Origin: Histidinibacterium aquaticum
GTDB lineage: Bacteria; Pseudomonadota; Alphaproteobacteria; Rhodobacterales; Rhodobacteraceae
Direction of reading: 5' to 3'
Assembly: GCF_008710275.1 (NCBI RefSeq)
Contig: NZ_VYQE01000002.1
Span: forward strand, 793,522 to 857,521
DNA: 64,000 nt
The notes beneath the pieces were generated by a model. It searched no databases. It was not told the origin of the DNA and worked only from the letters and a program-made list of their open reading frames with translations. Positions 8,952-17,394 of this stretch are shown here, piece after piece. The translations under genes were made by a program, and so were the position numbers. The stretch's first letter is position 1. Each line of letters opens with the position of its first letter.

Positions 8952-10621
8952 TGGTTCGCCTCGACCTGAATGCGAAGCCGGGCGTGATCGAGGTCCGGTT
9001 CGACATTCGGTCCCACCACGATCTCGAGCAAGTCCTCTGCGGACAGATCGAGACTCGGCAGAGTTAGAAGCTCGTCATCCTGAACCTTGATCCGTCTCAG
9101 GGATCGGCCGTTCAGGGTGACCTCCAGGTCCAGACCATCGGTGCTGGACGCATCCGGCGCGATGTTGACCGAAAGTTCGACACGCTCGGCGACGGGCGAG
9201 CGGTATCGGTAGACGATCGACAGAGGCCGGTCCGCGCCCCAGGCCGAGGGAGAGGCCCAGTCCGCGCCGACCCGGACTTCGCCATCTTCCGGGATGCCGA
9301 GGTACGGGGTCCAGGGGACGCCTCCCCGCTCCTGGCCCGGCCGGACTTCCAGCGGCTGGTCCTGCGCATCGCGCCGAACGACCACCGAAAGGCCCTCGCC
9401 CTCCGAGCGATAGGGATAGGGATAGGCGAACTGGTCATAGGTGTCCGCGCGCATCCGCTGGGGGCCGAGATGCACGGTCTCGCCCAGCCGGACCGGCCCG
9501 GTGTCCGAAATGAGAACCAGCGGTTCGGTGCGTGACAGCTCCAGCTGCCCATTGATCGGGCTTCCGGTCGCGGAAGCGGCGCGGATGCCCTCGCCCAGCT
9601 CGACCTCCCGGGGGGCGCCCCAGATCACCAGGGTGTTCGGTCCGAACTGGCAGGCATAGGTGAACGCGTCCGGAGCGACATCCTCGACGGGGCGGCCCTC
9701 CATCCTGTCCCGGATATGCGCATAGGCGAGCCCCGTCTCGGTTGCCTCGCCGGTCTCCTCGATGAGGGCGATCAGCCCGTCGCCGCGCGGCGTGAAGGGG
9801 TACCAGACCGCCCGCGAGACCCCGGAAAGCGCCATCTGGCAGTACATGCGCAGGAGGTATCCCGGTGCGGCCGCCGCGTCGGTCGTCCCGAACTCGGTGA
9901 TCTCGATGGGCATGGTGGCGAGTTCTGGCAACCGCCGCATCTCTGCGACCTGGCGCGCGAACTGCTCCGGCTCGGTGGTGTAGGGATGTAGGACGAAGGC
10001 ATCCATGTGCTTGTGCCCGCCCTCGGCCACCACGGCCTCGATCCAGGCCAGCGGGATCGAATGCGCCGCACCGCCGAGGATCCGAACATCAGGGTTCACG
10101 TCGAGGACCGCGCGGCGTGTCACCTCAAGGAGCCGCACATAGAGCCGCGCCCGCTCTTCGAGGCTCTCAGGCCAGCCTTCCTCCTCGGGAAAACCGACGG
10201 AGTTGTACTCGTTCCCCACCTCGACGCTGTGGATGAAGGGAAATCTCTCCACGATCCGGGCATGATAGCGCGCGAAGGCCGCCTGCCCTTCCGGCGTCCG
10301 CGGCGTACGGCCGTCCTCCCAGTTGGGATGGCCGGTGTAACCGAGAAGAACCAGCCCGAAGCCGCGGTTCGACAACATGGAGGGATAGGCTTCGCGCATC
10401 GAGCCGAACTTCAGCTCGCCGTTCGCCTGCTCCACGTGATTCCAGATCACCTCGTCGCGGAACTCGGTGATGCCGATTTCGGCGCCTCCATCCAGGGCCT
10501 CTGGCTGCCAGTTCTGGCCGAAGTTGGAGCTGGCACCGAGCACCGGGCCGGTGGCGCCCTCAAGCGCCATCACCGGCGTGGTGAATAGGAGTAGCGCCGT
10601 GAATGCTCCCGTGATCCGCAT
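8948..10621 (-). CDS. Secreted clan GH-A glycoside hydrolase (GH39/GH5-like)
   Basis: 557-aa exported protein. An N-terminal signal peptide (RITGAFTALLLFTTPVMA) is followed by a TIM-barrel glycosidase domain: SVEVGNEYNS carries the acid/base Glu (about residue 138, after Asn), and PIEITEFGTT carries the nucleophile Glu (about 243). The last 200 residues look like a beta-sandwich, with a closing RVELSVNIAP...LDLEVTLNGRSL segment. The start ATG overlaps the upstream TGA by one base (TGATG). An upstream reading-frame extension to 11545 is an antisense-like shadow inside the polymerase gene and was excluded. A glycosidase inside a Wzx/Wzy locus usually trims or releases polymer in the periplasm. 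Exact family and substrate are not decided. Confidence 0.82.
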   Translation of the reverse strand: MRITGAFTALLLFTTPVMALEGATGPVLGASSNFGQNWQPEALDGGAEIGITEFRDEVIWNHVEQANGELKFGSMREAYPSMLSNRGFGLVLLGYTGHPNWEDGRTPRTPEGQAAFARYHARIVERFPFIHSVEVGNEYNSVGFPEEEGWPESLEERARLYVRLLEVTRRAVLDVNPDVRILGGAAHSIPLAWIEAVVAEGGHKHMDAFVLHPYTTEPEQFARQVAEMRRLPELATMPIEITEFGTTDAAAAPGYLLRMYCQMALSGVSRAVWYPFTPRGDGLIALIEETGEATETGLAYAHIRDRMEGRPVEDVAPDAFTYACQFGPNTLVIWGAPREVELGEGIRAASATGSPINGQLELSRTEPLVLISDTGPVRLGETVHLGPQRMRADTYDQFAYPYPYRSEGEGLSVVVRRDAQDQPLEVRPGQERGGVPWTPYLGIPEDGEVRVGADWASPSAWGADRPLSIVYRYRSPVAERVELSVNIAPDASSTDGLDLEVTLNGRSLRRIKVQDDELLTLPSLDLSAEDLLEIVVGPNVEPDLDHARLRIQVEANQ

Positions 10622-12084
10622 CACCGCAGGTCCACATGCCGCCAGGCACGACCCCGGTCGAGAACCCGTGCACGTGTCTCGGCCAGATCCCGGGACCTGC
10701 GCGCGCTCTCCGACGTCTCGGCGCTGCGCGAGAGTCCGACGGCGAGCCCCGCCAGAATGAAGAAGATCGTACCGAGATTGGGCGTCGCCGCCGTGGGCAT
10801 CGCGACGAGGACCTGCGCGAGGCAGGCGAGTTGCAGGGCGCCGATCACCTTGTTCCGCCGCTCGTCTCCGGTGGCCCTCGGCGCGGTCCCGAGCGTGTAG
10901 AGGAAGGCGAGGTAGAACCCGGTCCCGATCACCCCGATGCTGCCGAGACAGGAGACCAGCCAGTTGGAGGCCCGGACGCTGCCGAGCCCGGCACCGATCA
11001 TCCAGGTATCCGCGAAATTGCGCAGTGCCTGCACGTTCCAGCTCATGCGTTCGACGCCGGAATCGCTCTCGAGTTTGTTCAGCAGCGTGTCGTCGAAGAA
11101 CTCCTTGACCGTGGGCACGGTCTGGTAGCCGAGCACAGCTGCCACCAGAAGGAACCAGCCGAAGGCCAGGCCGCCGACGAGAAAGGCGGCGGTCCGGCGA
11201 GAGAGGCCGCGCCGAGCGGCATGGATCACCCACCCCGTACCGTAGAGCGCGAGCAGGGCCGCAAGTGCGACGTAGGCGCCGGAGGAGGTCGACCGCAGGG
11301 TCGAGATCGCGGCCATCGCCAGCATCGCCGTCGCCAGCGCCGACCGTTTCGAGACCATCCAGTAGTGCAGCCAGAACGCCATGAGGACGAGCGAGATCGC
11401 TCCGTAGGAGGAGGCCTCGGGCGTTCCGCCGACCATGCGCTTCATACCGGCCAGCGTCGCGGTCATGGCGATGTCGTAGTTGGCGGTCCGGATCGGCTCC
11501 ATCAGGACTTCCAGCCCGACGGCGGCCGTCATCACGTCGAGCCATCCGAGGACGAAGTTTACGACGGTCGCTGCGGCTAGGGCCTTCAGGACCGCCCCCT
11601 CGTCCGGGCGCGCCCGGTAGAGCGTCGCCATGGCGAGAAAACAGGCCGCCGAGAGCAGCAGATAGACCGTCTGAGTGACGTTGCCCGACGAGGGCCGCAG
11701 AGGGATCGTGACGATCCCGTCCTCGTTGACTGCCCGCGAAAGGCTGAAGATTTCGGTCTGCCCTTCAAAGACCCGCGGGAAGAAGGCCGACGCGAGGACG
11801 CCGTAGAGCACGACGAGGAGCAGCCAGAAGCCTGGCTGAAACGGGCGGAGCGTGCCGACCATGCGGTCGATCCCCCCGCGCTGCAGGGCGGTCACCAGCA
11901 ATATGGCCAGGATGGTGAACTCCAGCATCCCCACGGTGGCCCCGCCCAGCGCCGGCAGGTTGAACGCGGCGGCAGCGCCGAACGGAGCGAGTGCGACGAA
12001 GATCCAAAGACCCCGGTACGGGCCGACAGCGAAGAGACCGGCCACGGCCAGCAATGCGAGAAATGTACTGGGGACGACTTCCAT
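10621..12084 (-). CDS. O-antigen ligase/polymerase-like membrane protein (Wzy type)
   Basis: 487-aa polytopic inner-membrane protein with about ten or more hydrophobic segments, starting STFLALLAVAGLFAVGPYRG and continuing through FTILAILLVTALQ and FWLLLVVLYGVLASAFF. A large periplasmic-type loop near residues 340-390 contains NKLESDSGVERMSWNVQALR and GAGLGSVRASNWLVS, resembling the loop of O-antigen ligase/Wzy proteins where repeat-unit transfer occurs. A CCGGAG ribosome site precedes the ATG. It is the first gene of a minus-strand operon with the glycosidase and a GT4, and is divergent from the chain-length kinase gene, consistent with polymerase function. Wzy sequences are poorly conserved, so ligase versus polymerase is open. 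Confidence 0.75.
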   Translation of the reverse strand: MEVVPSTFLALLAVAGLFAVGPYRGLWIFVALAPFGAAAAFNLPALGGATVGMLEFTILAILLVTALQRGGIDRMVGTLRPFQPGFWLLLVVLYGVLASAFFPRVFEGQTEIFSLSRAVNEDGIVTIPLRPSSGNVTQTVYLLLSAACFLAMATLYRARPDEGAVLKALAAATVVNFVLGWLDVMTAAVGLEVLMEPIRTANYDIAMTATLAGMKRMVGGTPEASSYGAISLVLMAFWLHYWMVSKRSALATAMLAMAAISTLRSTSSGAYVALAALLALYGTGWVIHAARRGLSRRTAAFLVGGLAFGWFLLVAAVLGYQTVPTVKEFFDDTLLNKLESDSGVERMSWNVQALRNFADTWMIGAGLGSVRASNWLVSCLGSIGVIGTGFYLAFLYTLGTAPRATGDERRNKVIGALQLACLAQVLVAMPTAATPNLGTIFFILAGLAVGLSRSAETSESARRSRDLAETRARVLDRGRAWRHVDLR

Positions 12085-12562
12085 CGGTCACTCCGGATGC
12101 GCCGGGCTTCAGCAATGACATACCCTTCGGCGATCGAGAGAGAAGCGCTTCTTGAGGCTTCGGCGCCTCGTAGGACGAATCGTGATTCCGCTCGGATGAG
12201 GCCGGGGCAGATTTCCCAGCAAAGACAGCTGGTTCAACAACATGCGGGGACAGCACCCACTGTTTCGGCAGACTCACCCAATCCAGACAGCGGACCCATT
12301 TTGGAAACAGTGCCGCCCTGTAGAGGCGCATTGTACCGATGGACGGTCGGAGAATCCGGCGATTCGGTGGCCATCGTTGACAGTGGCCGGGCTTTCACCG
12401 CCCAAATGTGTTCGAAGGGTGGCGAGTTGGCGGCCAGGTTAGGCAGATTTTGCGGCAGGGGCACGGTCTCGTGTCGGTTCTCGCCGAACCGCTCCCCGTT
12501 CGCCGGATACGATTGGCTGATCGGTCGGAGGCTCCGACCGGCGGCGGCGGAGTCATTGGACG
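12085..12562. other. Divergent intergenic region without recognisable gene
   Basis: This 478-base gap separates the divergent polymerase-like gene and the BY-kinase gene, so it should contain two opposing promoters. Short open frames inside it lack ribosome sites and family resemblance. A TTGACA at 12377-12382 could be a -35 element for the plus strand, but no convincing -10 follows. A strong inverted repeat lies at 12522-12540 and is listed separately. Confidence 0.6.
12522..12540. repeat. Perfect 9-bp inverted repeat upstream of BY-kinase gene
   Basis: The sequence CGGTCGGAG-G-CTCCGACCG is a perfect inverted repeat with a one-base centre, ending 22 bases before the ATG at 12563. It may be an operator or an RNA stem in the leader that could affect translation. 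No regulator is assigned. Confidence 0.6.
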
Positions 12563-14671
12563 ATGAACCAGCGATTGACCGGAGCGGACGCCCTCAGGCT
12601 GTCCTCGGCGCGTGTGTCGCCCCGGCGTGTGCCTGACCCGGATTCCATCGACCTCCGGGCCCTGGGCCGGCTGTTTCTCAGCCGCTGGAAAACGCTTCTT
12701 GGGGTCTCCCTTCTTGCGGCGCTCGTGGTCTATGGCCTGCTGACGCTATCAGCGCCGGTCTACAGTGCCACGGCCAAGGTCCTGATCGACCCGCGCCGAA
12801 CCGAGGTCCTCTCCGGATCGGACATCATCTCGACGCGGGAGCCGTCGCAGCAGGTCATCAACAGCGAGATCGCGATCCTGACCTCGAACGTCCTGATCGA
12901 GGAGGTGATCAACACGGTCGGCCCCGAGCGGATTGCCACGCTTTCCTCCGCGCCGCCCGAAGCGGCCGATACGCTGGCGATGGAGCAGCTCGTCTGGACA
13001 GTCCGCGAGAACCTCTCGGTTTGGTCGGAGGCCGACAGCTTCGTCATCGTGGTGTCTTTCACGGCCACGGACCCGGAATTGGCCGCGGAGGTCACCAACA
13101 CGCTCGTCGACACGTACATCGCCCGGCAGATCGAAACTCGCAGGATGTCGCTTGGGCAGGCCGCGGTCTGGCTGGAGGAGCAGCTCGAGATCCTCGAAGA
13201 CCGCATCGCCCAGAACGAGGAAACGATCTCGGTCATGCAGACCGAGAGCCTGCTGAACAACGGCAGCACGCTGGAGAACGCGACCCAGCAGATCACGACG
13301 CTCAACAACCAGCTCGTCGCCGCCCGCGCGGAGCGCGTGACCGCCGAGGCCCAGGTCCAGCAGCTCAACGAGCTGCTGGAGAAGAGTGGCCTTGAAGAAG
13401 CCTCCTCGCAGATATCGAGCCCAACTCTCGAAACACTGAGGGCGCGGGCCCGGCAGCTTCGCCAGCAGGATGCCGTCTGGGCCGAAAGCGTCGAGCCCGA
13501 CCACCCCCGCCGCGCCGCGATCCTTGCCGACCTCGAACAGGTTCAGGCGGAAATCGGCGCCGAGGTCAGGAATGTCATCGCGATCCGCCGCGGTGAATAC
13601 GACGTCGCCCGGATGCGCGAGCAGAGCCTCGAGGAGACCGTCGGGCGGATGGAGGAACGCATCGTGCAGATCTCGCGCGGCGACATCGATCTGCGCCAGC
13701 TCGAGCGCGAAACCGAAGCGGCGCGGCGCACACACGAAGCGATGCTCACCCGCCTGACGGAGACCCGCACGCAGGAGCGGGTCCAGAGCGCCGAGGCGAC
13801 TCTCGTCGAACGCGCGACCGTCCCCGCCGGCCCTTCGGCGCCGCGGCCCAAGCTGATGGGCGCCGTCGCGGGGGCTTCGGCCTTCGCCATCTGCGTCGTC
13901 GCTCTGTTCTTCGGCGAGATGACGGTCACGACCTTCCGCACGGCGCGGGAACTCGAGGCCGAAACCGGGTTGCCGGTCCTGGCGAGCCTGCCCCTGGTGC
14001 CGGGCCGCCAGCGCAAGAACGCGTTCTCCCGGTTCGGCGCAGACCCCTATTCGGGTTACGCGGAACGCATCCGCCACCTGCGGACCATGCTCCTGATGCG
14101 GGACGAGACGGTGATCTCCACAAGCGTCTCGGTCCTCTCCTCCGTCGCGGCAGAGGGCAAGACGACGACCGCCCTGGCGCTTGCCGACATGGCCGTCCGG
14201 GCGCAGCGGTCCGCGATCGTCGTTGATTGCGACATGCGCCGGACGTCCCTTCAGGAGAACTACCACTGGGCAATGCAGCACGACTTCGCCGGCTATCTCC
14301 GGGGCACCTGCAGCCTTTCGCAGGCCATCCATAGCCCCGAGGAACTCGCCTTCGACGTCCTGACCTCGAACCGGCCGCATCCGGACCTTGCCGACGAACT
14401 GTCTTCGCTCTGGCTCCAGCCGGTGATCGAGCAGCTCAAGGAAAGCTACGACCTCGTCATCATCGACGGCCCGCCCCTGCTCGCCGTGTCGGATGCCGCG
14501 ATTATCGCGAAGGCGGCCGACAAGCGGATCTATATCGTTGAGCACGAGCGCACGACGCGGAACGAAGTGCGTGACGGGCTGGCCATACTCGCCGATTTCC
14601 AGCTGCCGGTCGACGGCATGGTCCTCAACAAGGTCTCAGGCCGAGATGCCGCGGAATACCGCTATGGTTGA
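12563..14671 (+). CDS. Polysaccharide co-polymerase with BY-kinase domain (Wzz/Wzc type)
   Basis: 702-aa inner-membrane protein controlling chain length and export. Residues about 30-65 contain a membrane segment (TLLGVSLLAALVVYGLLTLS) leading into the Wzz domain (YSATAKVLIDPRRTEVLSG). A long periplasmic coiled coil runs through roughly 190-400, and a second membrane segment is near 435 (GAVAGASAFAICVVALFFGE). The cytoplasmic kinase domain has a Walker A-like VAAEGKTTTALALADM, Walker A' SAIVVDCDMRRTSL and Walker B YDLVIIDGPPLLAVSDAA. The usual C-terminal tyrosine cluster is reduced to EYRYG, so autophosphorylation may use few sites. First gene of a plus-strand operon with a GT4 and the flippase. 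Confidence 0.9.
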   Translation: MNQRLTGADALRLSSARVSPRRVPDPDSIDLRALGRLFLSRWKTLLGVSLLAALVVYGLLTLSAPVYSATAKVLIDPRRTEVLSGSDIISTREPSQQVINSEIAILTSNVLIEEVINTVGPERIATLSSAPPEAADTLAMEQLVWTVRENLSVWSEADSFVIVVSFTATDPELAAEVTNTLVDTYIARQIETRRMSLGQAAVWLEEQLEILEDRIAQNEETISVMQTESLLNNGSTLENATQQITTLNNQLVAARAERVTAEAQVQQLNELLEKSGLEEASSQISSPTLETLRARARQLRQQDAVWAESVEPDHPRRAAILADLEQVQAEIGAEVRNVIAIRRGEYDVARMREQSLEETVGRMEERIVQISRGDIDLRQLERETEAARRTHEAMLTRLTETRTQERVQSAEATLVERATVPAGPSAPRPKLMGAVAGASAFAICVVALFFGEMTVTTFRTARELEAETGLPVLASLPLVPGRQRKNAFSRFGADPYSGYAERIRHLRTMLLMRDETVISTSVSVLSSVAAEGKTTTALALADMAVRAQRSAIVVDCDMRRTSLQENYHWAMQHDFAGYLRGTCSLSQAIHSPEELAFDVLTSNRPHPDLADELSSLWLQPVIEQLKESYDLVIIDGPPLLAVSDAAIIAKAADKRIYIVEHERTTRNEVRDGLAILADFQLPVDGMVLNKVSGRDAAEYRYG

Positions 14672-15932
14672 CGTTCCGACGGCTCATAGTCCCGTTTCGC
14701 TTCTCAAGCGGCAACTGGCGGCCCACGACCCCGGCGCCGAGGAGTTCTTCACCCCGAGCCTCAATCGCCGGACGAAACCGAAAGTCGCGCTCGTCCACTA
14801 CTGGCTTGTCGGAATGCGCGGCGGTGAGAAGGTCCTCGAGGCGCTCTGCCGGATGTTCCCCGAGGCCGACATTTTCACCCACGTCTACGATCCGGCGAAG
14901 GTCAGCGAGACGATCCGGCGGCACAACGTCCGCACGACCTCGATCGCCCGCCTGCCGATGGCGCGGAAGCTCTACACGAAGTACGTCTCCCGGATGCCGC
15001 GGGCCCTCGAAGAGCTCGACCTCTCCGGCTACGACCTCGTCCTGTCCTCGGAGTCCGGGCCGGCGAAAGGCGTCATCGCGCCGCCGGAGTCGCTGCACCT
15101 CTCCTATGTTCACTCGCCGATGCGGTACATCTGGGACCACTACGGCGTCTATCGCAGCACCGCCGGCCCCGTGACGCGGGCCATGATGGGCAGGCTCTCG
15201 CCAGAGCTCAGGATGTGGGACGTCGTCAGCGCGACCCGCGTCGACGGCTTCGCCGCGAACTCCAGCTTCGTTCGCCAGCGGATCCAGAAGTACTGGCGCC
15301 GACCGAGCCGCGTCATCCATCCGCCGGTCAACGTGAACGCCTTCGCTCCCGATCCCTCGACGGAACTGGGCAGCTTCTACCTGCTCGCGGGCGAGTTGAC
15401 CGCGTACAAGCGCCCCGATCTCGCCATCGAGGCCTTCACCAGGCTCGGCAAACCGCTCGTCGTGATCGGCGGCCCCGACAAGGCCGGCCGCGCATTGGCC
15501 AGGAAGGCCGGGCGGAACGTGCGCTTCCTCGGGCGAGTGTCGGACGACAAGCTGCGCCGTTACTTCGCGGCGTGCCGGGCACTGATCTTCCCGGGCGAAG
15601 AGGACTTCGGGATCCTGCCGGTCGAGGTCATGGCCTCGGGACGCCCGGTGATCGCCTATGGCAAGGGCGGTGCGCTGGACACCGTTATCGACGGCGAAAC
15701 CGGCATGCACTTCCACGAACAGACGGTCGATGCGCTCGTCGACGCCGTCACCCGGTTCGAGGAGGCCGGGCTGGACCGGATCGATCCGGCGCGGCTCATC
15801 GCCCATGCGCAGAGCTTCGACGAGGCGACCTTCGTCGAGAAGATGACCGACATGCTGTCGGACTACGGCATGCCCGACGTCGTGGCACCGGCCTTTCAGG
15901 GCGCATTGGCGCGCCCGTCGAGACGTGCATGA
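14664..15932 (+). CDS. Glycosyltransferase family 4
   Basis: 422-aa GT-B glycosyltransferase. The N domain starts KVALVHYWLVGMRGGEKVLE, with the GGEK donor loop of GT4; LSYVHSPMRYIWDHYG follows. The C domain has FYLLAGELTAYKRPDLAIEA, FLGRVSDDKLRRYFAACRAL and FPGEEDFGILPVEVMASGRP, giving the E-x7-E motif and GGALDTV. The chosen ATG at 14664 overlaps the kinase stop by eight bases; an ATG at 14646 is an alternative. Similar proteins transfer mannose or related sugars, but the donor is not shown here. It is translationally coupled to the chain-length kinase gene. Confidence 0.87.
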   Translation: MVDVPTAHSPVSLLKRQLAAHDPGAEEFFTPSLNRRTKPKVALVHYWLVGMRGGEKVLEALCRMFPEADIFTHVYDPAKVSETIRRHNVRTTSIARLPMARKLYTKYVSRMPRALEELDLSGYDLVLSSESGPAKGVIAPPESLHLSYVHSPMRYIWDHYGVYRSTAGPVTRAMMGRLSPELRMWDVVSATRVDGFAANSSFVRQRIQKYWRRPSRVIHPPVNVNAFAPDPSTELGSFYLLAGELTAYKRPDLAIEAFTRLGKPLVVIGGPDKAGRALARKAGRNVRFLGRVSDDKLRRYFAACRALIFPGEEDFGILPVEVMASGRPVIAYGKGGALDTVIDGETGMHFHEQTVDALVDAVTRFEEAGLDRIDPARLIAHAQSFDEATFVEKMTDMLSDYGMPDVVAPAFQGALARPSRRA

Positions 15933-15974
15933 TGTCCGCCCGGCACCTGTCGTCCGCCTAGTCGGAGAGCGGCC

Positions 15975-17390
15975 ATGAAACAGTCTCTCGCCTCGCCCTT
16001 CGCCGTGGGTGTCGCTTCCCGTGTGGGCGGGCAGATCTGCGCCTTCGTCCTGATCCTGATCGCCTCGCGTTCGCTGGGGCTCGCCGAGTTCGGGGCCTAC
16101 GCGATCGCCTCGGCGGTATCGGTGATCTTCATCACGCTGGTCTATACCGGCATCTACCACATCCTGCTTCGAAGCGAGGACATAGAGCGGGACCGGGACA
16201 CGTTCTTCCTGCTGCAATTCGGCGTCGGGCTGGTCGGTACGAGCATAATGGCGGGGGGCGCCTTCGTTTTCGGCGATCTCGGCGAGCGCGGGACGGCCTT
16301 CGCCCTGCTCGCGCTCTCTCCCATCCCGACCCTGGCCTGCGTCAGTGCCTGGCTCGAGTCGCTCCTGGTCCGCGACGGCCGAGTCAGGACAACCTCCATC
16401 TGCGTCCTGCTCTCCGAACTCCTCGGCCTCGGCACCGCCATCTGGCTGTTCCGACAGGGCCACGGGATCGAGGCGCTGATCGCATCGCGGTTCGCCTCCA
16501 TGGCCTTCATCATCACCGTCTATGCCGGGCTCGTCCGGCAAATGCCGCGGCTTCGCCTACGGCGGGCCACGGCACGGCATTCGGTCAGGGAGGCCTGGCC
16601 GCTCTGGGGGTCGGTCTCCCTCGCGATGCTCTCGAACTACGGCGCGGACCTCATTCTGGGGGCGTTTCTCAACACCGCTGCCGTCGGCGCCTACCGCGCC
16701 GGCTCGCGCATCGCCAATACCGCGGCAGACGTCGTGATCCAGCCTCTCGGGGTCATCAGCTGGGCACGCTTCGCGCGGCTCGAGACGAAAGGCGCGCCGG
16801 ACCTGATCCGCGAGGCCTGGAAAGAGAACATGGCCCTCGGCTTCGCCCTGGTGGCGCCGGCGATGATCTCGCTCTGCTTCCTCGCTCCGGGCCTCGTGTC
16901 GATCCTGCTGGACCCGTCATGGGCAGCCGCCTCAGGCGTCGTGACCATCCTGGCAATGGCCCGCGCCACTGCGGCCGTCACCTTCCTGCTTGAGCCGACC
17001 CTGACCTGCCTTGGTAGGGTCCGACTGCAGTTCTTCATACGGCTCGGGGACGCGACGCTTCTGATCGCGCTGCTGCTGACCATCGGCCGGACCAGCGCCG
17101 AAAGCGCGGCCGTCGCCATTCTCGTGAAGGATTTGCTGCTGATGGCCGTGGCGCTCACTGCGATGATGCGCGTGGCCCGACTGGACTTCTCCGATCTCTT
17201 GGAAGCCACGGCTCCGGGGTTCGGCCTGACCCTCGCCTGCCTCGCGATCCTCCTCGGAGCTTCAGTCTTCCCCTCCGCCCACACTCCGTCGCTCGCCTTC
17301 GCGCTGACGGTAGCGGCGCTGGTCGTGACCTGGCTTCTCTCGGTCACGGTCCTGCTGCGGCGGCAGGTTCTGGTCCTTCCCCGGCCATGA
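15975..17390 (+). CDS. Oligosaccharide flippase (Wzx, MATE/MOP superfamily)
   Basis: 471-aa polytopic membrane protein of the polysaccharide-transporter family. It begins SPFAVGVASRVGGQICAFVL and has about twelve to fourteen hydrophobic segments, including FGAYAIASAVSVIFITLVYT and AVGAYRAGSRIANTAADVV, the motif region typical of Wzx. It should move undecaprenyl-linked repeat units to the periplasm for the polymerase encoded at 10621-12084. It follows the GT4 gene by 42 bases with a plausible GGAGAG ribosome site. Its stop lies four bases from the convergent GINT1-like gene. Confidence 0.86.
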   Translation: MKQSLASPFAVGVASRVGGQICAFVLILIASRSLGLAEFGAYAIASAVSVIFITLVYTGIYHILLRSEDIERDRDTFFLLQFGVGLVGTSIMAGGAFVFGDLGERGTAFALLALSPIPTLACVSAWLESLLVRDGRVRTTSICVLLSELLGLGTAIWLFRQGHGIEALIASRFASMAFIITVYAGLVRQMPRLRLRRATARHSVREAWPLWGSVSLAMLSNYGADLILGAFLNTAAVGAYRAGSRIANTAADVVIQPLGVISWARFARLETKGAPDLIREAWKENMALGFALVAPAMISLCFLAPGLVSILLDPSWAAASGVVTILAMARATAAVTFLLEPTLTCLGRVRLQFFIRLGDATLLIALLLTIGRTSAESAAVAILVKDLLLMAVALTAMMRVARLDFSDLLEATAPGFGLTLACLAILLGASVFPSAHTPSLAFALTVAALVVTWLLSVTVLLRRQVLVLPRP

Positions 17391-17394
17391 GCCT

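Noticed and set aside
10622-11545. N-terminal extension of the glycosidase frame
   Set aside because: The extra 308 residues overlap the polymerase-like gene in another frame and are Arg-rich; a signal peptide begins exactly at the ATG at 10621, which overlaps the upstream stop.
12377-12405. TTGACA as promoter for the BY-kinase operon
   Set aside because: No acceptable -10 hexamer occurs at 15-19 bases; kept only as a remark in the intergenic entry.
12749-16541. Long minus-strand frames (598 and 638 codons) opposite the BY-kinase, GT4 and flippase genes
   Set aside because: Low-complexity mirror translations of genes with intact motifs on the plus strand.
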